Positions 55,501 through 63,937 of a DNA stretch of 64,000 bases are shown here, piece after piece. The DNA lies in assembly GCA_041821265.1 (NCBI GenBank), contig JBGUEQ010000014.1, forward strand, positions 1 to 64,000, read 5' to 3'. The stretch comes from Lachnotalea sp041821265 (GTDB lineage Bacteria; Bacillota; Clostridia; Lachnospirales; Lachnospiraceae). The notes under the pieces were generated by a model that searched no databases, was not told the DNA's origin, and was given only the letters and a program-made list of their open reading frames with translations. The stretch's first letter is position 1, and each line of letters begins with the position of its first letter. Position numbers and translations under genes: made by a program.

Positions 55501-56583
55501 ATGAACAATAAACTGCAAGTGAAGAACAGAATTGGCTGGATTGATATCGCAAAAGCAATAGGAATTTTAGTTGTGTTAATAAACCATGCAGAGTTACATT
55601 TGGGATTTGTGACTTTTTTGGGCGGTATGTTTTATATGCCTGTATTTTTTGTACTTTCAGGTTATACCTTTAAGAATCATAGTGAGGAATCCATTCGTTC
55701 CTTTATTATGAACAAAGCAAAACGTTTATTGGTTCCATATGCATGCTTTCAAGTTGTTTTGATAGGTTTATTCACAATGATAAATGTCATAAAGAGACAA
55801 TCCGTAGGACAAATATTATATTCAATTGTAGGTGCAGTCTATTCACGAAATACACTATTTGCAAAGGCTTCTGATACATTAGTAACAGTACCGACTAACA
55901 CGATTGATTTGATGACAGGACTTAGTGGACCGCTCTGGTTTCTTACAGCTTTATTTGTAACCTTGGTTATATACAAATTTATATTAACTGTTTCAAATGG
56001 TAGCGCTAAAAGAGAATGGTTATATCTTGGTATTAGTATATTTATTGGAATTATGTTTAAATATATGTGCCCCATTCTATTACCGTGGAGTATCGATAGT
56101 GCTTTCGTAAGTGTAGGATTTATTCACTGTGGAAGAATGATGAAAAAAGAAAATATAATACAAAAGTTATATCGTGCACCGCACTACATTTTGGGGATAA
56201 TAGCAGTTTTTGTAGTTTTATCATATATAAATGGAATCGTTAATATGTCAATAAGAGATTTTGGGAAATCGGTACTTATTTATTTAGTAGTTGGGAGTGT
56301 AGGCTCGTTATTAGTGATGCTTATATCGAAGGCTATCGAAGAATATACAAAGATAATAAATCAAATATTAGAAATGATTGGAAGACACACAATTGGAATT
56401 TTAGCTTTTCATTTAATCATATTTGGTATCATACAGTCTGTTTTTGTGATTTTGCAACTTTCCGATGGTATGATAGAAAAAAGTATCAAAATTATAGCAT
56501 CTGTAGTAATATTAGTACCGACAGATTGGTTTATACAGAAGAATCTGCCGTTCGTTTATGGAATAATGAGGAGAAGTGAATGA
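55501..56583 (+). CDS. Acyltransferase-3 family protein (NolL-like)
   Basis: 360 residues, about ten membrane segments. The beginning NRIGWIDIAKAIGILVVLIN, then HAE, and GGMFYMPVFFVLSGYTFK (~40) match the COG3594 group that includes the fucose 4-O-acetylase NolL, a subgroup distinct from the preceding OafA-like gene. A link to fucose decoration fits the fkp gene in the same operon but is an inference. The stop overlaps the next start by four bases (ATGA). Confidence 0.82.
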   Translation: MNNKLQVKNRIGWIDIAKAIGILVVLINHAELHLGFVTFLGGMFYMPVFFVLSGYTFKNHSEESIRSFIMNKAKRLLVPYACFQVVLIGLFTMINVIKRQSVGQILYSIVGAVYSRNTLFAKASDTLVTVPTNTIDLMTGLSGPLWFLTALFVTLVIYKFILTVSNGSAKREWLYLGISIFIGIMFKYMCPILLPWSIDSAFVSVGFIHCGRMMKKENIIQKLYRAPHYILGIIAVFVVLSYINGIVNMSIRDFGKSVLIYLVVGSVGSLLVMLISKAIEEYTKIINQILEMIGRHTIGILAFHLIIFGIIQSVFVILQLSDGMIEKSIKIIASVVILVPTDWFIQKNLPFVYGIMRRSE

Positions 56584-58373
56584 AAAATGATACAATAAAA
56601 AGGCTTGAAAAGGTTATAAGCGTCATTTTAGTTGCGGCGATTTTACTATGGTTTTTTCCGTTTATAACCAAAGGGATTGATGTTCAAGACACCTGCTCTT
56701 ATCTTACAAAATATAAGTATATATTTGATAAAAATGTTAAAGTGAATGAATTGTTTTATTTGTTCGGGGAGGTGATAGGAGGCATTATTTATCATATTAT
56801 GCCGAGTCACCAAGTGCTTGCGCTAAACGTAGCAAGTTGGGCTTGCTATACAGCTACTGCACTTTTGATTTATGTTTATCTTAAAAATTACATACCACCT
56901 ATTCCATTATTAGCATCTGTATTGGTTGGAAGCTTTTTTGGAATTACGTGGGTTCACTGTTTAAACTGGAATGCAATAAGTATGCTATTACAGACGATTG
57001 GCTTAATTGTTTTGATGAAAGGGATTATTAAAGATAGTAATAAACTTATTCTTGTTAGTGGTATCTTATTTGCTGCAAATGCGTTTGTTCGACTGCCCAA
57101 TATATTACAATTGGCATTGGTGTGCGTTGTCTTTTGGAATTATTTTATACCAGATCAAGATTTGAATAAAGCAATTAGCAAAAGTTTATGGATGGTACTT
57201 GGTGGTATAATAGGTGCAGCAGCCAGCATGATAGCAGCAATTGGAATACTCGGATATGATAAATTTTCAGATGATATTTTAATGCTTACTTCAGTTGGAG
57301 GAGGTGAAAAATCTTCTCACGGGTTGGTAAGAATTGTTTCTTTATTCTACAGAGGTATGCTACAAGGTGCAGGAAATTGGTTACAATATGGAGCAATTCT
57401 CATTTTGATAGCAATTGTTATTGCAGCAATGCAAAAGCAATTCATGAAAACTTCAACTATAGTTATAAAAGGCATAAGTATAATAGGAATCGGGGTAGCA
57501 TCAATACTAGGCGTATCGTTGGGATTAAAGGCAGACTTAATTGATGTTCATGTGTTTGTAGCATTTGGCGCAATCGCATTAGGTATCATTGGAACATTTT
57601 ATTATGCAAAAAAGAATATTATTTTTAGTGATATGTGTCTTGCTACGGTTATAATTGAAGTGGTACTTACCATTGGAACAGATACAGGATCTGCATATTA
57701 TAGAGTTTACATGGGATTGCCTTTAGCAATGATGGTTTGCATATTGATAAAATTAAAAAAAGAGTTATTATTATATAAGGAAAAGAAATATACAACCTTA
57801 ACAGAATTTAAAAAAATCAAAGGGAAGAATAAGTGGATTGTGCCGGTTGGAATTATGGTATGCTTGGTTACTTCAGTTTTTTCGGTTATGTATCCTTTGG
57901 CAGCAGGATATCAGTATGCGACTACATTTGTGTATCATGATAGTGAAAATAAATATTTAGTACAAGGAATCAAGGCAAAAGAATTTGCAGGTTTGAAGAC
58001 TTCGGTGCAACGTGCGCAGCTCTTAGATCGATTGTTAGATTTGTTAGAGCCTTATCAAGATTATGAACTTCTACAGCTTGGAAGTTTCAACGTAGGCAGT
58101 GTTATGACAGATATGAAACCATTCTTTGACAGCTCATGGCCAGATCTTGAGTATCTTACAATGGATCGATTCAATAGCCAACTTGCCAAAGGGATAGAGG
58201 TAGGTAATTATCCGGTCATTGTACTTGGTGATATGAACCAGGATAAAAGCGGATTTTGGAATATGGAGAAGTATCAGGCGGCAATCAAACTTGGTGAAAG
58301 CGATTTATACACCAAATTATATGCAGATGAATGGTATGTCATTTATGTACCTAGAATGAACTATTTACAGTAA
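56580..58373 (+). CDS. Large polytopic membrane protein, GT-C like
   Basis: 597 residues, family not recognised with certainty. About twelve membrane segments occupy residues 12-440. The first loop contains GIDVQDTCSYLTKYKYIF with acidic residues after segment 1, like GT-C enzymes. The last ~140 residues form a soluble extracellular domain (RAQLLDRLLDLLEPYQDYEL, then SSWPDLEYLTMDRF). The layout resembles ArnT/PMT-like transferases. It ends the operon; a hairpin follows six bases after the stop. Confidence 0.7.
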   Translation: MKNDTIKRLEKVISVILVAAILLWFFPFITKGIDVQDTCSYLTKYKYIFDKNVKVNELFYLFGEVIGGIIYHIMPSHQVLALNVASWACYTATALLIYVYLKNYIPPIPLLASVLVGSFFGITWVHCLNWNAISMLLQTIGLIVLMKGIIKDSNKLILVSGILFAANAFVRLPNILQLALVCVVFWNYFIPDQDLNKAISKSLWMVLGGIIGAAASMIAAIGILGYDKFSDDILMLTSVGGGEKSSHGLVRIVSLFYRGMLQGAGNWLQYGAILILIAIVIAAMQKQFMKTSTIVIKGISIIGIGVASILGVSLGLKADLIDVHVFVAFGAIALGIIGTFYYAKKNIIFSDMCLATVIIEVVLTIGTDTGSAYYRVYMGLPLAMMVCILIKLKKELLLYKEKKYTTLTEFKKIKGKNKWIVPVGIMVCLVTSVFSVMYPLAAGYQYATTFVYHDSENKYLVQGIKAKEFAGLKTSVQRAQLLDRLLDLLEPYQDYELLQLGSFNVGSVMTDMKPFFDSSWPDLEYLTMDRFNSQLAKGIEVGNYPVIVLGDMNQDKSGFWNMEKYQAAIKLGESDLYTKLYADEWYVIYVPRMNYLQ

Positions 58374-58377
58374 TAAC

Positions 58378-58402
58378 AAAATGAATGTTATATATTCATT
58401 TT
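58378..58402 (+). terminator. Terminator of the glycan operon
   Basis: AAAATGAAT (58378-58386) and ATTCATTTT (58394-58402) form a perfect nine-base stem with a seven-base loop; the T-rich end is short. Confidence 0.55.
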
Positions 58403-58435
58403 GCTAAATATATAAAGATGAAAGGAATTAATAAA

Positions 58436-58810
58436 ATGAAAAAAGCAATTTGTACAGACAAAGCACCAGCAGCAATCGGACCATATTCACAGGCAATAGA
58501 AGTAAACACAATGGTATATACATCGGGAGTTATTCCTGTAGTGCCAGCAACAGGTGAAATTCCAGAAGGCGTAGAAGCACAGGCAACTCAGGTTTTTGTT
58601 AATATGGTAAATTTATTACAAGAAGCAGGAACTTGCATTGAAAATGTTGTTAAGACAACCGTATTTATTAAAGATATGAATGACTTTGGCAAAATTAATG
58701 AAATTTATGCAAAATATTTTACAGGAATATTTCCAGCTAGATCTTGTGTAGAAGTTGCAAGACTTCCTAAAGATGTACTTTTAGAAGTAGAAGCGATTGC
58801 AACGAAATAG
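58436..58810 (+). CDS. ridA: RidA family deaminase
   Basis: 124 residues from ATG 58436, which has AAAGGA upstream and gives the normal RidA length; a longer frame from 58385 overlaps the terminator. Family motifs: KAPAAIGPYSQAIEVN, GIPVVPATGE-like VIPVVPATGEI (~36), the conserved Arg in FPARSCVEVARLP (~99-111) and the ending VEAIA. RidA hydrolyses reactive enamine/imine intermediates made by PLP enzymes such as threonine dehydratase, so it protects amino-acid metabolism. Monocistronic as far as seen. Confidence 0.95.
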   Translation: MKKAICTDKAPAAIGPYSQAIEVNTMVYTSGVIPVVPATGEIPEGVEAQATQVFVNMVNLLQEAGTCIENVVKTTVFIKDMNDFGKINEIYAKYFTGIFPARSCVEVARLPKDVLLEVEAIATK

Positions 58811-58874
58811 AACAAGCAGAGGAAATATGATTTATGAGATGAATATAAATATTTTCTTAAATAATAAAAATATC

Positions 58875-58903
58875 TTTTCATATATTAGGATATGAGTTAT
58901 AAT
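58875..58903 (+). promoter_or_regulatory. Candidate promoter of the 77-residue gene
   Basis: TTTTCA at 58875-58880, a 17-base spacer and a perfect TATAAT at 58898-58903, about 65 bases before the start codon. Confidence 0.5.
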
Positions 58904-58968
58904 GGCGGTAGGTAAAATCTTATATCATATCTGCTAAAATAATTAAGAGGCAGGAAAGAGAGGTATTT

Positions 58969-59202
58969 ATGAAAGTTCAAAATATCAAAGATGTAGACAA
59001 ATTCTTTAAGGTTGTAGATAGCTGCGCTGGCAGAGTAGAGTTGGTAACAGGTGAGGGTGATAGATTAAATCTTAAATCAAAGCTTTCACAATATGTTTCT
59101 ATGGCAAATATTTTTTCTGATGGCGAAATTGCAGAATTAGAAATTATCGCATATGAGAAAGAGGATATTGATAAAATTGTATCCTTTATGATTAATGGCT
59201 AA
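58969..59202 (+). CDS. Small conserved-looking soluble protein
   Basis: 77 residues, function not known to me. It has no membrane segment or signal. The pattern of an N-terminal helix (VDKFFKVVDS), a short beta region (RVELVTGEGDRLNLKSKLSQ), a helix and a final strand/helix (AELEIIAYEKEDIDKIVSFM) gives an alpha/beta fold of HPr-like size, but the HPr active-site histidine is absent. AGAGAGG precedes the ATG and its own promoter is likely. Clean codon use and regulatory signals support a real gene. Confidence 0.75.
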   Translation: MKVQNIKDVDKFFKVVDSCAGRVELVTGEGDRLNLKSKLSQYVSMANIFSDGEIAELEIIAYEKEDIDKIVSFMING

Positions 59203-59214
59203 ATTAAAATGACT

Positions 59215-59244
59215 ATAGGAAGTTCGAGTGAACTTCCTATTTTT
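59215..59244 (+). terminator. Terminator built from the family A palindrome
   Basis: ATAGGAAGTTC (59215-59225) and GAACTTCCTAT (59230-59240) form a perfect stem with a GAGT loop and five T residues. The same GGAAGTTC/GAACTTCC core occurs at 9644-9680 and near 70-95. Confidence 0.8.
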
Positions 59245-59364
59245 ACGCAAGTAGATGGATAGAAGCATCTGTTTGAGGAAGAGAACAATAATGATTTGAT
59301 ACCTGTAAACGCGAGGTGCTTAGTATAGTATAATTGGATAGAAGGAAGAAATTGAGGATACAAG

Positions 59365-60390
59365 ATGAGTAATACAAAGAAAGCGGATATATTATTCTGT
59401 AGCATGGTTTTGATTCATATGGGAGTGATGCTTGGGTTTCGTTTTTCAACGATAAAGATTAATATATCAACAAACCAAAGTTTAATACTAAGCCAATTGC
59501 TTATATTAACACCAGTTGCCATTTATTTGATCATTACTAAAACAAATCCGATAAAATTAATTCGATTTAAGAGAATAGATTTTGCCACAATACTTATGGT
59601 TATTTTATTAACGATATTGATCATGCCACTGATAACATTTGTCAATGCTTTATCAATGTTATATTCAGAAAATATAGTTACAAATCTTTCGAGTGAAATG
59701 ACGGGTAACCCATTTTTAGTTAATTTGATTTTAATGGCAGTGATTCCGGCAATTAGTGAAGAGTTTGTTTTTCGTGGAGTATTGTTTCATACATATCGAA
59801 AGAGCAGTGTGTTATATGGGGCAATCATTAGTGGAATTGTATTCGGATTAATGCATATGAATTTCAACCAATTTTCGTATGCATTTGTATTAGGAATTAT
59901 ATTTGCACTGATTTTAGAAGCTACGGGAAGTATTTTTGCTACGATGCTAGCACATTTTATTATTAACGGAAACAGCGTAGTATTGATGTCTATGTCAGGT
60001 AAACTTTTGAATGCACTAGGACAGGGAAGTGATCAGGCCACTTTACAAAGCCAGATGACTCCACAATATTTGATGATGGTAGCCGCAGTCTACGGAATGA
60101 TTTCAATAGTAACAACCGCCTTAGCAATAGGGGTATATATTTGGTTAGTGAAACATTGCAATAGAGTGAATCATATGAAAGCCGTTATTGCAATAAGAAC
60201 AGGCGAGAACAGGTTTGATATTAGAAAAGCAATTAGTATTTGGCTTATTGTAGGTGTAATTGCTTGTGTAACCTTTATGTTTTATTATGAAATAAATCAA
60301 TCTGATGTAAGCCAAAATTCTCAAGTAGAGCAAAATATAGATAGCGTCGAAGACAATTCCATACAAATTGCTCCATTTATAATTTCATAA
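59365..60390 (+). CDS. CPBP family intramembrane metalloprotease
   Basis: 341 residues with about eight membrane segments. The catalytic motifs of the CPBP (CAAX-processing/bacteriocin-processing, Abi) family are intact: EEFVFRG (~131-137), GLMHMNFNQF (~159-168) and HFIINGNSV (~197). These proteins are intramembrane glutamic endopeptidases; bacterial roles include bacteriocin immunity and processing of membrane proteins. An acidic/polar C-terminal tail (~310-341) is unusual. GAGGA precedes the ATG. It is converged on by the minus-strand YjfB gene across a strong hairpin. Confidence 0.9.
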   Translation: MSNTKKADILFCSMVLIHMGVMLGFRFSTIKINISTNQSLILSQLLILTPVAIYLIITKTNPIKLIRFKRIDFATILMVILLTILIMPLITFVNALSMLYSENIVTNLSSEMTGNPFLVNLILMAVIPAISEEFVFRGVLFHTYRKSSVLYGAIISGIVFGLMHMNFNQFSYAFVLGIIFALILEATGSIFATMLAHFIINGNSVVLMSMSGKLLNALGQGSDQATLQSQMTPQYLMMVAAVYGMISIVTTALAIGVYIWLVKHCNRVNHMKAVIAIRTGENRFDIRKAISIWLIVGVIACVTFMFYYEINQSDVSQNSQVEQNIDSVEDNSIQIAPFIIS

Positions 60391-60418
60391 AAACAATAAA
60401 ATTAAAATGTGTAAAGAC

Positions 60419-60453
60419 AAATTGCCTCCTGTTTCTATAACAGGAGGCAATTT
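60419..60453. terminator. Bidirectional terminator
   Basis: A perfect 15-base inverted repeat (60419-60433 with 60439-60453) with a five-base loop lies between two convergent genes. Confidence 0.85.
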
Positions 60454-60486
60454 AAGTTCGGGATGAGCCTAAGTAAAAGAACACAT

Positions 60487-60678
60487 CTAAATCGTAATAT
60501 CAATATTAGCGCCAACACCATCTGGTGAAATAGAAGGTGCAGGTACATTGCTTATCATATCTGAAATATTTGATGATATATCATCGGACATATCAAGTGA
60601 CTTACCAAGTAATGCAACACCAACATCGCTCATAACTTTGTTCTGACTAAGAGCCATAGACAATGAAGCAATATCCAT
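60487..60678 (-). CDS. YjfB family putative motility protein
   Basis: 63 residues from the ATG at 60678, which follows AAGAAGGGAG on the minus strand; an upstream in-frame start would add 12 residues without a ribosome site. The sequence MDIASLSMALSQNKVMSDVG and the later VALLGKSLDMS match the YjfB_motility family, small proteins often made with flagellar genes. The C-terminus is short and polar with PAPSISPDGVG. Function is unproven, but the flagellar genes at 11-13 kb fit a motile cell. Confidence 0.82.
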   Translation of the reverse strand: MDIASLSMALSQNKVMSDVGVALLGKSLDMSDDISSNISDMISNVPAPSISPDGVGANIDITI

Positions 60679-60958
60679 AATAATCTCCCTTCTTGATTTG
60701 TAATATAATTTCAATATACTATAATTCTACCAATAAAGCTATTAAATATTTCTTAAAACTACATTGCAAAATTCAACTATATAATTAGAAGTAAATATGT
60801 AAAAATCTAACATGTTTACTAATTAAATATATTAATTGAAAAAAATTACCAAGTTTGTTATACTAGATTGAATTGTAATTGTGGATATATTTTAACAAAA
60901 TATAATTTGGTAATATGGGAGATTGCGTATTCCATTTTAAAACTGACAAGGTGAGTGT

Positions 60959-61642
60959 ATGGAAAATAAATTAAGTGTATTAGGCATAGAAATTGATAAT
61001 TATTTAACTGCAAATAGTAATGACTTGATTGATGAATATTTAGGCAATGATTGCATGAATACTATTAGTATTATACAAATATCTACGTTGTTACGAGCGG
61101 TGGAAGATAGTGAATTTAAAGAATACATTGAGCAAATGGATTTAACTGTAGTAGGTGATAGATTCATTTTAGAATATACTGGTCTAACAGATAAACAAAA
61201 GCTTCAAGAAGCGGAAGATGGACAATTTCTAATACAGTTTTTTGAAAATGTAATTCAAAGTAAGAAAACAATTTATATATTAGGAGAAAAAGATCAATAT
61301 ATAGATAAATATATGAAATCATTAACGAAGTGTTATTTTGGGCTTAATATTGCTGGAAAATATGCCATTAGTGGTTATGAACAAGATTGGGATTCTATCG
61401 TAAATGAAATTAACAGTGTATCTCCTGATGTGATCATATCGATACTTGATTCACCGTTTCAGGAAAAGTTTGTAAATAAAAATAAGAATAAAATCAGTGC
61501 AAAAGTCTGGATTGGTTTGGGCGATGACGTTCAATTTGCAGAGATTACATTGAAGAATAATTGGCTTAGTAAATTAATTGATAAGAAGATTCTTTCTAGT
61601 AAAATAAAAAAATATGAGATTGAAAAAGGTGATAGAGTGTGA
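60959..61642 (+). CDS. Divergent WecG/TagA/CpsF (GT26) family protein
   Basis: 227 residues. The middle and end match GT26 enzymes block by block: KKTIYILGEKDQYIDKYM (~102-119), NIAGKYAISG (~132), VNEINSVSPDVIISILDSPF (~149-168) and QEKFVNKNKNKISAKVWIGL (~169-188). In active GT26 proteins the catalytic Asp lies in an LPDG motif; here the matching site reads VVGDRF, and the upstream Thr/Asn motif is also altered. It may be an inactive or re-purposed homologue. The C-terminal membrane-association appendage is short. GTGAGTGT precedes the ATG; a hairpin follows the stop. Confidence 0.7.
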   Translation: MENKLSVLGIEIDNYLTANSNDLIDEYLGNDCMNTISIIQISTLLRAVEDSEFKEYIEQMDLTVVGDRFILEYTGLTDKQKLQEAEDGQFLIQFFENVIQSKKTIYILGEKDQYIDKYMKSLTKCYFGLNIAGKYAISGYEQDWDSIVNEINSVSPDVIISILDSPFQEKFVNKNKNKISAKVWIGLGDDVQFAEITLKNNWLSKLIDKKILSSKIKKYEIEKGDRV

Positions 61643-61681
61643 TGAGGCATTCAGCATTTACTGTCATGTATGAATTATTCA

Positions 61682-61725
61682 AGAATGCTGGTAGATGTAA
61701 ACGTTTGTGTACATCTACCATTCTG
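61682..61725 (+). terminator. Terminator-like hairpin
   Basis: TGGTAGATGTA (61689-61699) pairs with TACATCTACCA (61710-61720). The stem continues with AGAAT/ATTCT past a two-base bulge. No clear T-run. Confidence 0.55.
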
Positions 61726-61758
61726 TGTATATGAGCAAATGCACAAATGGAGGGAAAG

Positions 61759-62619
61759 ATGGATATACCTAGTAACAGACCTATTTATATGGATTATTTT
61801 TTAATGACTTTGGGAACCTGCCTTATGGCGATTTCTATTAATTCAATATATGATCCCATAACTATGGTTACGGGAGGCTTTACTGGCATAGCAATTATAG
61901 TAAAAGCCTTTTTCAATATGCCTTTATGGCTTACAAATTTAATATTAAATGTACCAGTTTTTATAATAGGAATAAAAATCAAGGGTTTTAAATTTCTAGC
62001 TAGAACCTTATATTCAACTGGAGCGTTATCTGTTTGGCTTCTTGTTTTACCACGATTTGACATCATGATGGATGATTATATTTTGGCTGCTATTTTTGGT
62101 GGTGTGATATGTGGTGTGGGTATTGGTATGGTATTTCTAGCAAGAGCTACAACCGGTGGAACAGATATGGTGGCAGCATTTATCCAACACTACTATAGAC
62201 ATTATTCTATTGCGCAAATATTACAAATCATTGATGCGGCAGTGGTATTAGTAGGAGCATACATATTTGGAATCAATAAGGCATTATATGCAATAATTTC
62301 TATTTATGTAGTTTCACAAGTGTCGGATGGAATTATGGAAGGGCTTCATTTTTCTAAACTTGCGTATATTATAACGGACAAGCAAGATGAGGTTGCCAAT
62401 GCTATCATGACAACTTTAGATAGAGGCGCTACAGGAATAGATGCAACGGGAATGTATTCCTCATCGGAGAAGAAACTATTGTTGTGTGTTGTGTCTAAAA
62501 AAGAGATTGTGCAGGTGAAAGATATTGTTACTAAGATCGATAATTGTGCATTTGTAATTGTGAGTGATGTTCGAGAAGTTTTAGGTGAAGGTTTTATAGA
62601 GTATCGATTTAGCAAATAA
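61759..62619 (+). CDS. YitT family membrane protein
   Basis: 286 residues from ATG 61759, preceded by GGAGGG; an ATG at 61747 overlaps that site. Five to six membrane segments (~12-175), including GGFTGIAIIVKAFFNMPLW and ATTGGTDMVAAFI, the two halves of the YitT_membrane repeat. A cytoplasmic DUF2179 domain follows (~215-286, DRGATGIDATGMYSSSEKK). Members are thought to be transporters, but the substrate is unknown. A terminator follows. Confidence 0.93.
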   Translation: MDIPSNRPIYMDYFLMTLGTCLMAISINSIYDPITMVTGGFTGIAIIVKAFFNMPLWLTNLILNVPVFIIGIKIKGFKFLARTLYSTGALSVWLLVLPRFDIMMDDYILAAIFGGVICGVGIGMVFLARATTGGTDMVAAFIQHYYRHYSIAQILQIIDAAVVLVGAYIFGINKALYAIISIYVVSQVSDGIMEGLHFSKLAYIITDKQDEVANAIMTTLDRGATGIDATGMYSSSEKKLLLCVVSKKEIVQVKDIVTKIDNCAFVIVSDVREVLGEGFIEYRFSK

Positions 62620-62676
62620 AAACGTTATAATGTACTATTGTGAACTATGTACATTGCAAAAATACGCTATTTTGAC

Positions 62677-62728
62677 AAAAATAAAGAGAAAATGCATAAA
62701 AACCACGTATTTCCTCTTTATTTTTTTG
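62677..62728 (+). terminator. Terminator after the YitT gene
   Basis: AAAAATAAAGAG (62677-62688) and CTCTTTATTTTT (62714-62725) form a 12-base stem with a long loop and end in a run of seven T residues. Confidence 0.7.
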
Positions 62729-62838
62729 CACTTTTGCATTAAAATAAAGATTAGGTTCATATATATTTAAAATAATTAAAATTTTTAGTTGTGAAAGTTG
62801 TATATAAAAAATTATATTAATTTAAAGGAGTCGAGGCA

Positions 62839-63924
62839 ATGATATCAAATCAAATACTTCAGAACACGATTGAAGGGTTAAAAGGAATTACAAGAGTAGA
62901 TTTATGTATAATGGATACAGACGGAAATGTATTAGCTACAACCTTTAATGAAGCAGAAGCGTACGAGGAAGTTGTTCTTGCATTTGCTGATTCACCAGCG
63001 GATAGTCAAGTGATGCAAGGATATCAATTTTTTAAGGTATTTGACGAACATCAGCTAGAGTATATATTATTAGCGAATGGGGGAAGTGAAGATGTGTATA
63101 TGGTGGGTAAGATTGCAGCTTTCCAAATACAGAACTTATTGGTAGCTTATAAAGAGCGATTTGATAAGGACAACTTTATTAAGAACTTGCTATTAGATAA
63201 TCTATTATTAGTAGATATTTATAACAGGTCAAAGAAATTACACATTGATACCGAAGTAAAGCGAGCTGTATTTATTGTGGAAATTAGCAATGAAAAAGAT
63301 TTAAATGGTCTTGAAATGGTTCGTGGATTGTTTGGTGGAAAAACGAAAGACTTTATTACGGCAGTTGATGAAAAAAGTGTTATCGTGGTAAAAGAAGTGA
63401 CAGTAACAGAAGGCTATGACGATATGAATAAAACTGCGAAAGATATTTTGGATTTATTTACAGTGAATGGAAGCAATGTTCATATAGCGTACGGAACCAT
63501 AGTTAATGAAATTAAAGATATATCAAGATCTTATAAAGAAGCCAAGATGGCTCTTGATGTAGGTAGAATATTCTTTGGAGAAAGAGATATTATAGCATAT
63601 AGCACACTTGGAATAGGTCGTTTGATTTACCAACTTCCAATACCTCTTTGCAAAATGTTTATTAAGGAAATTTTTGATGGCAAATCACCAGATGATTTTG
63701 ATGAAGAGACACTAACTACCATTTACAAGTTTTTTGAAAACAGTCTCAACGTATCGGAGACTTCAAGACAGTTATATATTCATAGAAATACATTGGTATA
63801 CAGATTAGACAAATTACAAAAAAGCACTGGTCTAGATTTGAGAGTCTTTGAAGATGCAATAACTTTTAAGATAGCACTAATGGTAGTGAAATATATGAAA
63901 TACATGGAGACATTGGATTATTAA
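62839..63924 (+). CDS. PucR/CdaR-type transcriptional regulator
   Basis: 361 residues. The N-terminal ~130 residues are a putative sensing region (DLCIMDTDGNVLATTFNEAE), the middle is a GGDEF-like/CdaR_GGDEF region (~140-255), and the C-terminus is a PucR-type helix-turn-helix (SETSRQLYIHRNTLVYRLDK, ~310-329). This is the sugar-diacid regulator (CdaR) family of transcription factors, unrelated to the YbbR protein named CdaR upstream. AAAGGAG precedes the ATG. ftsE starts 13 bases after the stop, so the two are likely cotranscribed. Confidence 0.9.
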   Translation: MISNQILQNTIEGLKGITRVDLCIMDTDGNVLATTFNEAEAYEEVVLAFADSPADSQVMQGYQFFKVFDEHQLEYILLANGGSEDVYMVGKIAAFQIQNLLVAYKERFDKDNFIKNLLLDNLLLVDIYNRSKKLHIDTEVKRAVFIVEISNEKDLNGLEMVRGLFGGKTKDFITAVDEKSVIVVKEVTVTEGYDDMNKTAKDILDLFTVNGSNVHIAYGTIVNEIKDISRSYKEAKMALDVGRIFFGERDIIAYSTLGIGRLIYQLPIPLCKMFIKEIFDGKSPDDFDEETLTTIYKFFENSLNVSETSRQLYIHRNTLVYRLDKLQKSTGLDLRVFEDAITFKIALMVVKYMKYMETLDY

Positions 63925-63937
63925 TTGAGGAGTTAAA

